This document shows, piece by piece, positions 1-5,358 of a DNA stretch of 12,054 bases. The notes beneath the pieces are model-generated. The model did no database searches. It was not told where the DNA came from and was given only the letters and a program-made list of their open reading frames with translations. Source of the stretch: Lentimicrobiaceae bacterium (GTDB lineage: Bacteria; Bacteroidota; Bacteroidia; Bacteroidales; SKPS01); contig SKPS01000198.1 in the NCBI GenBank assembly GCA_007119395.1, positions 1 through 12,054 of the forward strand, given 5' to 3'. Positions within the stretch are counted from its first letter, which is position 1; each line of letters begins with the position of its first letter. Position numbers and translations under genes: made by a program.

Positions 1-406
1 AGCCTATGGCCACCAACCAGATGGAGAGTAAATGAATCCCCTTGGGCAAACGGTTCCAGCCAAACCACCATACTGCTATAAAAGTTGACTCCAGGAAAAA
101 GGCCATTAACGCTTCAATGGCCAGCGGAATGCCGAAGATGTCGCCTACAAAACGGGAGTACTGTGACCAAGCCATCCCAAACTGGAACTCCAGCACGATA
201 CCGGTCACCACCCCCAATGCGAAGATGATCAGAAACAGCTTGCCAAAGAATTTTGTGAGGCGTTTGTAATCCAGGTTTCCCGTTCGATAGTAGAAACTCT
301 GCAGAATAGCAATCAGCACCGCCAAACCCATGGTAAGGGGGCTGAAGAAGAAGTGGTAAACTGTGGTCAATCCGAATTGCCACCGTGCAATTTCCAGTAC
401 TTCCAT
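1..406 (-). CDS. cydA: Cytochrome bd quinol oxidase subunit I, N-terminal 135 residues (partial)
   Basis: The reading frame opens with ATG at 406 and runs off the left edge without a stop, giving 135 residues of the usual ~450-520. CydA is the quinol-oxidising, heme-bearing membrane subunit of the cytochrome bd terminal oxidase, which reduces O2 to water in the inner membrane with high oxygen affinity. Visible signatures are an N-terminal ARWQFGLTTVYHFFF segment whose His18 matches the heme b595 ligand His19 of E. coli CydA, the block WSQYSRFVGDIFG at about 80-92, and IEALMAFFLEST, whose Glu98 and Glu106 match E. coli Glu99 and Glu107. Hydrophobic membrane segments lie near 20-38, 55-72, 93-115 and 124-135. 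cydB would be expected beyond the left edge. Translation was done by hand from the reverse complement. The family is certain; only the full length is unknown. Confidence 0.94.
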   Translation of the reverse strand, partial: MEVLEIARWQFGLTTVYHFFFSPLTMGLAVLIAILQSFYYRTGNLDYKRLTKFFGKLFLIIFALGVVTGIVLEFQFGMAWSQYSRFVGDIFGIPLAIEALMAFFLESTFIAVWWFGWNRLPKGIHLLSIWLVAIG

Positions 407-440
407 AATTATGCTGTTTATTGGTTTTTGATTTCACCTA

Positions 441-471
441 CAAATAAAAGGAAATTATCGCTCCGTTGCAA
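441..471 (-). promoter_or_regulatory. Candidate Bacteroidota promoter for cydA
   Basis: On the minus strand TTGC (468-471) is followed after 19 nt by TTTATTTG (441-448). The second box matches the Bacteroidota -7 consensus TAnnTTTG at all positions but one, and the spacing is right. Transcription would begin near 434 and leave a leader of roughly 28 nt. This is by motif only; the -33 box is imperfect. Confidence 0.42.
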
Positions 472-484
472 CTTTGTTAACAAA

Positions 485-599
485 AAAGCTTTTGGCTTTT
501 GGCTTTTGGCGTTTGGCTATTGGCTTTTCTTAGACGGTGATTTCTTTACCGCGGATTACGCAGATTTACGCAGATTTTTTTGACACAGTGGTAAAGAAA
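485..599 (+). repeat. Composite intergenic repeat, copy 1 (GGCTTTT run, B module, remnant of A)
   Basis: Three modules follow each other. A run of GGCTTTT-like heptamers lies at about 488-527. A linker 'agacggtgatttctt' follows. The B module at about 546-581 is built from 9-11 nt units (GCGGATTAC, GCAGATTTAC, GCAGATTT). The last 14 bp (586-599, cagtggtaaagaaa) are the right tip of the A palindrome found intact at 5087, 5222 and 6617; the rest of A is missing here. The copy fills the gap between the cydA promoter region and the 3' end of the methyltransferase gene, which begins 6 bp further on. Confidence 0.8.
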
Positions 600-605
600 A
601 ATCGT

Positions 606-1373
606 TCACTTCACAGCTACTACCAGCATTTCAAAATCTTTGGTGGTGAGGATGTGGCTTCTGGAGAACTCTCCGATTCGGGCGCCGAAGATGTCGATGG
701 TGGTAAAACCGAGGGTTTTGAGCAACCAAGTGATCTCGCTGGGGATGTAGTACCGTTCGTTGCACACCAGTTTGTGCTCTACACCGTTGTCGTCGGTGAA
801 GGTGGTGATATTGTGGTCTCTGAAGGTCATCAGGTTGAAGGTTTCGCTGTGGTACGAGGCGCCCCCTTCTTGTTCATCAGATGCATGGAAGTCATTGATG
901 GAGTGGTAGATCGGGAAGAGTCCGTTGAGGGTGGTGAAGATGAATTGTGCTGATGGCTTCAGCGCTTTAGATACGTTTTGCAGAATCTGAAAGTTCATCT
1001 CGTCAGTCTCCATCAGTGGGAAGCCCCCTTCACACATCATAATGGCCACATCGAACCTGCCTTCAAAAGGGAGGTTGCGCGCATCGTGGCATAGAAACTC
1101 TATGTTCATCTTTTCTGCAGCCGCCTTCTGTCTGGCCCGCTCCAACTGCGCTTCCGACAGGTCAATGCCTGTAACGGTGTATCCCCGCTTTGTCAGCTCT
1201 ATGGCATGCCGGCCCGTACCACAGCCTACATCCAAAATGAGCTTGCCCTTGTCGAAGCCAAGCTCCTGTTCAATAAAATCACATTCACCAAGGGTTCCTT
1301 GGGTGAAGGGCTCTTCGTCGTACTGCCTGCCGTAGTTGTCGAACAGGGTTTTGTACCAGGGTTGTTGGGGCAT
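606..1373 (-). CDS. Class I SAM-dependent methyltransferase
   Basis: This is a 255-residue protein if translation starts at ATG 1373 (MPQQPWYKTLFDNYG). An in-frame ATG at 1430 would add 19 residues that do not look like part of the fold, so 1373 is preferred. The Rossmann-fold motif I is clear: LILDVGCGTGRHAIEL, with DVGCGTG at about 48-54. Motif II GIDLS lies at 69-73, a likely motif III (CHDARNLPF) near 95-103, and FDVAIMMCEGGFPL follows near 107-120. The protein therefore binds S-adenosylmethionine and resembles the Methyltransf_25/UbiE-like group. The substrate cannot be read from the sequence and the neighbours do not help. Stop codon TGA (606-608) lies just beyond the right tip of a composite repeat. 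No convincing promoter was found upstream. Confidence 0.88.
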   Translation of the reverse strand: MPQQPWYKTLFDNYGRQYDEEPFTQGTLGECDFIEQELGFDKGKLILDVGCGTGRHAIELTKRGYTVTGIDLSEAQLERARQKAAAEKMNIEFLCHDARNLPFEGRFDVAIMMCEGGFPLMETDEMNFQILQNVSKALKPSAQFIFTTLNGLFPIYHSINDFHASDEQEGGASYHSETFNLMTFRDHNITTFTDDNGVEHKLVCNERYYIPSEITWLLKTLGFTTIDIFGARIGEFSRSHILTTKDFEMLVVAVK

Positions 1374-1450
1374 GGTTAAAGTGCTTTGTTTATAATGTGA
1401 TGACAGCGCTTTTAATTCATGTGAATACATAATGATTCATCAATCAAATG

Positions 1451-1645
1451 AAATCTGCGTTTTAGATCTGCGAAAATACGCGTAATATGTGGTATGATGA
1501 GTTTTGATATATTTATTTTGCAATCACCAGCGGTTTTCTTCACCGCGGATTAAGCGGATTTACGCAGATTTTTTTACCACTGAGTTCATTAAGAACACTG
1601 AGTTTCACTGAGGTCTATATGTTCCTTAATGAACTAAGTGCCTTA
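1451..1645 (+). repeat. Composite repeat, copy 2: inverted B-like stretch, B module and left part of A, split by the IS
   Basis: A degenerate inverted B-like stretch (atctgcgttttagatctgcg) lies near 1451-1490. A forward B module runs 1541-1575 and the A palindrome starts at 1573. A runs to CTTA at 1642-1645 and then diverges abruptly from the intact copies. Its missing right tip, CTTAGTGGTAAAGAA, is found at 3287-3301 on the far side of the IS110 element. The middle of this copy (ctgaggtctatatgttcct) has drifted from the other A copies. Between 1374 and 1540 I see no gene. Confidence 0.8.
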
Positions 1646-1653
1646 TATGTTTG
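1646..1653 (+). promoter_or_regulatory. Left-end -7 box, half of a possible junction promoter
   Basis: TATGTTTG is a perfect match to the Bacteroidota -7 consensus TAnnTTTG and lies at the very left end of the IS. In the integrated state no TTTG-like box sits about 20 nt upstream. If the right end (3267-3290) were joined to the left end through the core, GTTG at 3267-3270 would stand exactly 20 nt before it. This would be a junction promoter directing transcription of the non-coding RNA region. The motif and spacing are seen; the function is inferred from how other IS110 circles behave. Confidence 0.5.
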
Positions 1654-1659
1654 CTTTTT

Positions 1660-1820
1660 CTTTTGAATCTGGAATTTTGTTAGCTTGCAACAGAGGGGGA
1701 TTGTGCAAAAGCACATCGATGCTGTCACTTAGGACCCCCCTGTTGTCAAGCCTAATACGTGGTAAAACTGAGTACAAAGATACTGCATTAGAATAAGAAA
1801 GTATTTGGCTTGACTTTTTC
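1660..1820 (+). ncRNA. Predicted IS110 bridge RNA (two internal-loop hairpins)
   Basis: IS110-family recombinases use a non-coding bridge RNA whose two loops pair with target and donor DNA. Two fitting structures are visible. Loop 1: left arm caacag-a-ggggg (1688-1699) pairs with ccccc-ctgttg (1736-1745), with a possible inner stem AGCA (1710-1713)/TGCT (1720-1723). Its 3' internal strand TCACTTAG (1725-1732) is complementary to the target CTTAGTGG with one mismatch and one G-U. Its 5' strand holds GTGC, as does the left target, but the match is only 4 nt. Loop 2: caagcctaatac (1747-1758) pairs with gtatttggcttg (1801-1812) with one mismatch, with inner stem AGTA (1771-1774)/TACT (1781-1784). 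Its 5' strand contains GGTAAAACT (1761-1769), identical to the IS right end plus CT core (3280-3288); its 3' strand contains ATAAG (1793-1797), complementary to CTTAT of the left end. Ends are estimates. Confidence 0.68.
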
Positions 1821-1848
1821 AACTTAATACTCACTAAATGTGTCAATT

Positions 1849-3249
1849 ATGAAAAAGAATGAGGTGATTTTTGCAGGAATTGATGTCAGTAAAGGTTATG
1901 CTGACTTCCATTTGATGAATGAATGTAAAACAATGGTAGAGAAAGGGTTCCAGCTAGATGACAATCAGCATGGGCATCAAATCTTAAAAGAAATTATCGG
2001 CAGGTACACTTCTAACGGTATAACGCTGATTTTCGGCATTGAGAATACAGGAGGTTATGAGCAGAACTGGGTTGAATTACTCAAAAAGATGAAAAAATCC
2101 GCATCTGTTGAGGTCTATAAGCTAAATCCGAAAGCAGTAAAACATCAGATCGCCAGCCATCTTAAAAGAACCATTAATGATGGCGTTAGTGCCGAAGGTA
2201 TTGCCGAGTATGTGGCCAATAACTACCAGCAATACAGACATAAATGGTCAAATAGCACTTATCACGATCCCACAGAGACCTCATTGCAGCAACTCTTTCG
2301 GTATATCAATAGTCTCATCAAACAACAAACAGCAAAATCAAATCAACTAGAGAAACTTCTATATCAGAACTTCCCTGAAATGCTCTCTTTTTGCAAAAAC
2401 GGAAAGCCTATCTGGCTGCTGCAAATGCTGTGTAAATACCCAACTGCGCTTAATGTGAGAAAAGCCTCTGTTGAACGACTTGATGCTATCAAAGGAATCA
2501 CACAGAAAAAAGCCAGAGAAATCAAAGAGCTTGCAGACAAAAGTGTGGCCAAGCAATCTCTGGCAATTGACCAGATGATAATCAAGGAATTGGTCGAAAC
2601 CATCTTGTATTATCAGCGCAAAATCAACACATTAAAGCAGCTTTTGATTGATAGTTATATGAGTCCCTCCGTTGCGCTATTGAAAACCATCAAAGGTATC
2701 GGAGACTGGTCAGCTGCTGCCCTCGTGCTACTTCTTGGTGATATCTCAAAGTTCAAAGACACTAATCAGCTTGTGGCATTTTATGGGGTACATCCTCGAT
2801 TCAAACAAAGTGGTGACGGGAAATGGGGCGTAAAAATGAGCAAGCAGGGTGATAAACATATGAGAGCCTTGCTCTTTGTTGCTGCAAATAACGTGATCAT
2901 ACACAACCCATACTTTAGCAAACTGTACAAAAAACACCTGGCTGCCGGTAAAAAACCTAAAGCAGCTAAAGGCATCATCATGCACAAACTGCTCCGGATC
3001 ATTTATGGTATGCTAAAAACTCAAACAGCATTTGATCCGAAAGTCGACGAAATCAATCAAGAAAAATCCCTTGCCTCTGTAAACCAGCAGTTACCACTGA
3101 GCACAGCAGTAAGAAGATACCAGAGCGTTGCACTAAATGCCCCAATTTCACGAACAAACCATAAAAGAAGAAGAGCCGTTCTTGAGCACCAAACGTCATC
3201 AAAAGACGTTAATACGGTGTCATCGCAAACGGCTCTTGAACAAAAATAA
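1849..3249 (+). CDS. IS110-family DEDD transposase (bridge RNA-guided recombinase type)
   Basis: The protein has 466 residues from ATG 1849; a GTG at 1840 in the same frame would add three. The N-terminal RuvC-like DEDD domain begins MKKNEVIFAGIDVSK with Asp12, followed by FGIENTGGY (Glu65) and INDGVSAEGIAEY (Asp111). The usual fourth acidic position, three residues after Asp111, is Ser114. A coiled or linker region spans about 145-270. The C-terminal Transposase_20 domain runs about 275-390: LLKTIKGIGDWSAAAL, then FYGVHPRFKQSGDGKW with Ser321 as the probable nucleophilic serine, then MSKQGDKHMRALLFVAAN. A basic tail of some 70 residues (about 395-466) exceeds the typical length of the family. 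The enzyme excises the IS and inserts it at sites specified by a bridge RNA; the gene lies directly downstream of a structured region fitting that RNA. No frameshift or stop is seen, so it may be active if the Ser114 group is functional. Confidence 0.93.
   Translation: MKKNEVIFAGIDVSKGYADFHLMNECKTMVEKGFQLDDNQHGHQILKEIIGRYTSNGITLIFGIENTGGYEQNWVELLKKMKKSASVEVYKLNPKAVKHQIASHLKRTINDGVSAEGIAEYVANNYQQYRHKWSNSTYHDPTETSLQQLFRYINSLIKQQTAKSNQLEKLLYQNFPEMLSFCKNGKPIWLLQMLCKYPTALNVRKASVERLDAIKGITQKKAREIKELADKSVAKQSLAIDQMIIKELVETILYYQRKINTLKQLLIDSYMSPSVALLKTIKGIGDWSAAALVLLLGDISKFKDTNQLVAFYGVHPRFKQSGDGKWGVKMSKQGDKHMRALLFVAANNVIIHNPYFSKLYKKHLAAGKKPKAAKGIIMHKLLRIIYGMLKTQTAFDPKVDEINQEKSLASVNQQLPLSTAVRRYQSVALNAPISRTNHKRRRAVLEHQTSSKDVNTVSSQTALEQK
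3171..3237 (+). other. Nested hairpin inside the 3' end of the transposase gene
   Basis: Three stems nest in the last 25 or so codons. The outer stem is AAGAGCCGTT (3171-3180) with AACGGCTCTT (3228-3237), 10 bp and perfect. The middle stem is CACC (3187-3190) with GGTG (3216-3219). The inner stem is AACGTC (3192-3197) with GACGTT (3205-3210) around an ATCAAAA loop. The stop codon and an A-rich then T-rich stretch follow. It could be a transcript-end structure, a barrier to transcription entering from outside, or a recombination-related fold. The pairing is seen; the role is unknown. Confidence 0.6.
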
Positions 3250-3273
3250 AAAAATTTTTAAGATCTGTTGTTT

Positions 3274-3480
3274 TTAAACGGTAAAACTTAGTGGTAAAGA
3301 ACGGGGATCTTCCAATGCGAAACGACGCTGATCAGGGTTCTCAAGACTCACATAGGGCTTGTCGGAGAATACACTTCTTGTTAAAGTGGTCTTCCCGGAT
3401 TGTCGCGGCTCGATAAGGGCGACGGCTTTGAACTGTTCGGCCAATTGCCGGAGCTCATGCTCTGCTGTTCTTTGAATCAT
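3274..3480 (-). pseudogene. AAA_14-type ATP-binding protein, 5' fragment truncated by the A repeat
   Basis: From ATG 3480 the frame reads MIQRTAEHELRQLAEQF, then PRQSGKTTLTRSVF (Walker A around 25-32) and KPYVSLENPDQRRFALEDPR, a typical start of the large Bacteroidota family of AAA_14/DUF4143 ATPases, which usually have about 380-400 residues. Homology stops at Arg60 (3301). The last eight codons come from the repeat tip (to 3287) and the IS end. Walker B, the rest of the ATPase and the DUF4143 domain are missing and are not found on the far side of the IS, so a deletion rather than a simple insertion is likely. The residue before Pro-Arg in the P-loop is Glu where I would expect Gly. The upstream promoter-like site is still intact. 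Confidence 0.8.
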
Positions 3481-3484
3481 GGTG

Positions 3485-3521
3485 CAAATATACAAAATTG
3501 GAATCAGATTCCAATTTTGTA
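3485..3521 (-). promoter_or_regulatory. Promoter with a perfect 15-bp-arm palindromic operator for the ATPase fragment
   Basis: On the minus strand TATATTTG (3485-3492) is a perfect Bacteroidota -7 box, with ATTG exactly 19 nt upstream as a near -33 box. A palindrome with two perfect 15-bp arms around a single central base spans 3491-3521, covering the whole spacer and touching both boxes. Its core is TTGGAATC-n-GATTCCAA. This is where a repressor dimer would sit. The -7 box ends only 4 nt before ATG 3480, so the transcript would be nearly or fully leaderless. The geometry is seen; regulation is inferred. Confidence 0.6.
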
Positions 3522-3534
3522 AGTGATCTCAGTC

Positions 3535-3690
3535 GGCTTTTGGCTGTTGGCTTTTTGGCTTTTTGGCTTTTGGCTTTCACAAACGGGTCTTTTTCACCGC
3601 GGATTACGCTGATTAACGCGGTTTTTTTTACCACTGAGTTTGATTGAGGTTGAATAGAGTTGAATAAGGTTGAATAAGGTTGAATGGAGT
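3535..3690 (+). repeat. Composite repeat, copy 3, ending in a 10-bp tandem repeat
   Basis: GGCTTTT-like heptamers fill about 3536-3577, then a linker 'aaacgggtctttttcaccgc' leads into a B module at 3595-3629. The first 13 bp of A (ttaccactgagtt, 3628-3640) follow. Instead of the rest of A there are five 10-bp units of the type TGAATAAGGT (3641-3690), two identical and three with one to three changes. No gene is visible between the ATPase fragment and the next ATPase gene apart from this repeat. Confidence 0.8.
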
Positions 3691-3762
3691 TGAACTTATC
3701 TTTTTTCAACGTTCTTCAGCTTTTTTTTGTTGTTTTGGTGGTTACGTTCACCAAAAAATTCT

Positions 3763-3770
3763 TATTTTTG
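3763..3770 (+). promoter_or_regulatory. Candidate -7 box for the downstream ATPase gene
   Basis: TATTTTTG is a perfect TAnnTTTG match 55 nt upstream of ATG 3826. No TTTG lies at the ideal distance; the nearest candidates upstream are TTAC at 18 nt and TTTG at 25 nt. It would give a leader of about 48 nt. It lies in a weak inverted repeat (caaaaa..ttttttg type) at 3752-3770. Confidence 0.42.
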
Positions 3771-3825
3771 TACATCCAAACAACCAATTTGATCTATTTG
3801 TCGGTTAATAACCTCAGAAAGCCTC

Positions 3826-5019
3826 ATGGAAGCACTTATCGAAAAATCGAATCTGTTGATCCGATCGGTCTCTTTTCCGCATCAGCGTGATGTATTGGGA
3901 AACGTGAACTGGAACTGGCGTATGAACAGCATTGTAGGTGCCCGTGGTACCGGGAAGACCACGCTGCTGTTACAACAACTTGCAGAGAAGCAGAGGCAAG
4001 GGTATGAGGTGTTGTACGTCAGGCTGGACGATCTTTACTTTGCCGACCATCGACTGGTGGATTTAGCGGAATCTTTCCGCCGGCAGGGTGGTGCTTATCT
4101 ATATGTGGATGAAACCCACAAGTATGAGGGTTGGTCGAAAGAGTTGAAGTCGATCTATGACACCATGCCTGAGCTGAAGGTCGTTTTTTCGGGATCTTCT
4201 GTCATCGAGCTCACAAAGCAGGATGCAGATCTAAGCCGGAGAGCTCTGGTGTACACCATGCCAGGCCTCTCGTTCAGGGAGTATCTGCTGCTGGGTGGAA
4301 TCATCAACCTCGCCCCCCTTACCCTGCAAGAGATCCTTTCGCAACATGTTGAAATAGCAGCAGATATTTCGGGCGCCATTCCGGTGCTCAAACATTTCAG
4401 CAACTATCTGACACAAGGGTATTATCCGTTTTTCCTCGAGAAGGACAGGGACTATGGCCTCACACTGGAGCAAATTATCAGAACCGTGATGGAGACAGAT
4501 CTCAGGGTGATCGAGGGTTTTGATCCTGCACAGAGTCAGCGGATGCTTACCTTATTGAAAATCATTGCTTCATCAGCACCATTCAAGCCCAATATATCAA
4601 AAATCAGCGAACGGACCGGGCTCCATCGTCAAACGGTGTTGCAATATTTACGTTACCTTGAGCAGGCCAGGATGATCAGGCTTATCAATCTGCCCGACAG
4701 GCACATCAGCAGGTTGCAGAAGCCCGATAAAATCTTGCTCGAAAACCCAAACCTGTTTTATGTATTGTCGCAGGAGTATGCCAACACGGGTAGTCTAAGA
4801 GAGACGTTTGCGCTGAGTCAATTGGTTGTGAAGCATAAAGTAACGTTGCACCGGGAGGTTGATTTTTGGATTGATAACGATGTTTTGATCGAGATCGGAG
4901 GGAAAAACAAGGGGACAAAACAGATACGGCACCATCAGGAGGCATTCCTTTTTGTTGATGATCTCCTTGTGGGGCATCAGCGACGGGTGCCGTTATGGGT
5001 GCTGGGGCTGCTGTATTGA
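3826..5019 (+). CDS. ATP-binding protein of the AAA_14/DUF4143 type
   Basis: The protein has 397 residues, the usual length for the family. The P-loop ATPase domain carries Walker A GARGTGKTT (38-46), Walker B AYLYVDETHK (90-99), a sensor-1-like VVFSGSS (119-125) and the family-typical PGLSFREYLLL (146-155). A winged-helix-like segment (KISERTGLHRQTVLQYLRYLEQARMI, split about 257-283) follows. The C-terminal domain contains REVDFWIDNDVLIEIGGKNKG, whose Asp and Glu-x-Gly-Gly-Lys arrangement resembles the restriction-endonuclease-like fold of this family. Such ATPases are abundant in Bacteroidota and Archaea; some are linked to toxin-antitoxin or defence settings, but no cellular role can be assigned here. 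The gene stands alone, plus-strand among minus-strand genes, flanked by composite repeats on both sides, and is not a simple duplicate of the fragment at 3274-3480. Confidence 0.85.
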   Translation: MEALIEKSNLLIRSVSFPHQRDVLGNVNWNWRMNSIVGARGTGKTTLLLQQLAEKQRQGYEVLYVRLDDLYFADHRLVDLAESFRRQGGAYLYVDETHKYEGWSKELKSIYDTMPELKVVFSGSSVIELTKQDADLSRRALVYTMPGLSFREYLLLGGIINLAPLTLQEILSQHVEIAADISGAIPVLKHFSNYLTQGYYPFFLEKDRDYGLTLEQIIRTVMETDLRVIEGFDPAQSQRMLTLLKIIASSAPFKPNISKISERTGLHRQTVLQYLRYLEQARMIRLINLPDRHISRLQKPDKILLENPNLFYVLSQEYANTGSLRETFALSQLVVKHKVTLHREVDFWIDNDVLIEIGGKNKGTKQIRHHQEAFLFVDDLLVGHQRRVPLWVLGLLY

Positions 5020-5022
5020 TTT

Positions 5023-5358
5023 TGGCTGTTGGCTTTCTAAGACGGGTGTTTTTCACCGCGGATTACGCGGATTAACGCAGATTTTTTTACCACTGAGTTC
5101 ATTAAGAACACTGAGTTTCACTAAGTACTAAGTACCTCTTAATGAACTAAGTGTCTTAGTGGTAAAGAAACGCTTCATTCTTCATTTTTCATTTTTCATT
5201 CTTCATCAACCTCAACTTTTTTTACCACTGAGTTCATTAAGAACACTGAGTTTCACTAAGTACTAAGTGCCTCTTAATGAACTAAGTGCCTTAGTGGTAA
5301 AGAAACTCTTCATTTTTCAATTCTTCACTTTTCACTTTTCACTTTTCACTTTTCACTC
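5023..5358 (+). repeat. Composite repeat, copy 4, with two full A palindromes in tandem
   Basis: The order is a short GGCTTTT run (about 5023-5036), the linker 'aagacgggtgtttttcac', a B module (5054-5088), a full A palindrome (5087-5170, 84 bp), a CATTTTT-type run (about 5174-5208), a second full A (5222-5305), a second CATTTTT run, and four CACTTTT heptamers from 5326. The two A copies differ at only a few bases. In each A the outer arms TTACCACT(G/A)AG..CTTAGTGGTAA and the inner arms TTCATTAAGA..TCTTAATGAA pair, leaving an unpaired CTAAGTGC on the right side. The heptamer run extends into the last codons of the minus-strand gene that ends at 5346. Confidence 0.88.

Larger units (their letters stand above)
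1642..3286 (+). mobile_element. IS110-family insertion sequence with reconstructed boundaries
   Basis: The element is about 1645 bp, with one CTTA core copy counted inside it. Boundaries come from comparing the flanks with intact A repeats in the same window: the left flank ends gtgcCTTA (1638-1645) and the right flank resumes CTTAGTGGTAAAGAA (3287-3301), which together rebuild the uninterrupted gtgcCTTAGTGG. No terminal inverted repeats are evident. The short CTTA shared by both junctions contains the CT dinucleotide used as the recombination core by the IS110 member IS621. Content in order: split -7 promoter box, a structured non-coding region of about 190 nt, the DEDD transposase gene, and about 37 nt of AT-rich right end. 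The element is more AT-rich than the neighbouring sel genes. It appears intact. Confidence 0.86.

Noticed and set aside
114..437. Minus-strand frame of 107 codons over cydA
   Set aside because: It is out of frame with the CydA translation, which carries all the family motifs from ATG 406.
1642..3290. Terminal inverted repeats and a classic target duplication for the IS
   Set aside because: No inverted termini are visible and the shared CTTA fits an IS110 recombination core better than a staggered-cut duplication.
3455..3709. Minus-strand frame of 84 codons between the two ATPases
   Set aside because: It is translated repeat: the 10-bp tandem units give NSIQPYSTLF-like periodic peptide, with no independent support.
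5087..5305. A palindromes as intrinsic terminators
   Set aside because: On neither strand does a U-run follow the paired arms; the T-run lies before the plus-strand stem. A 3'-end role by another route stays possible.
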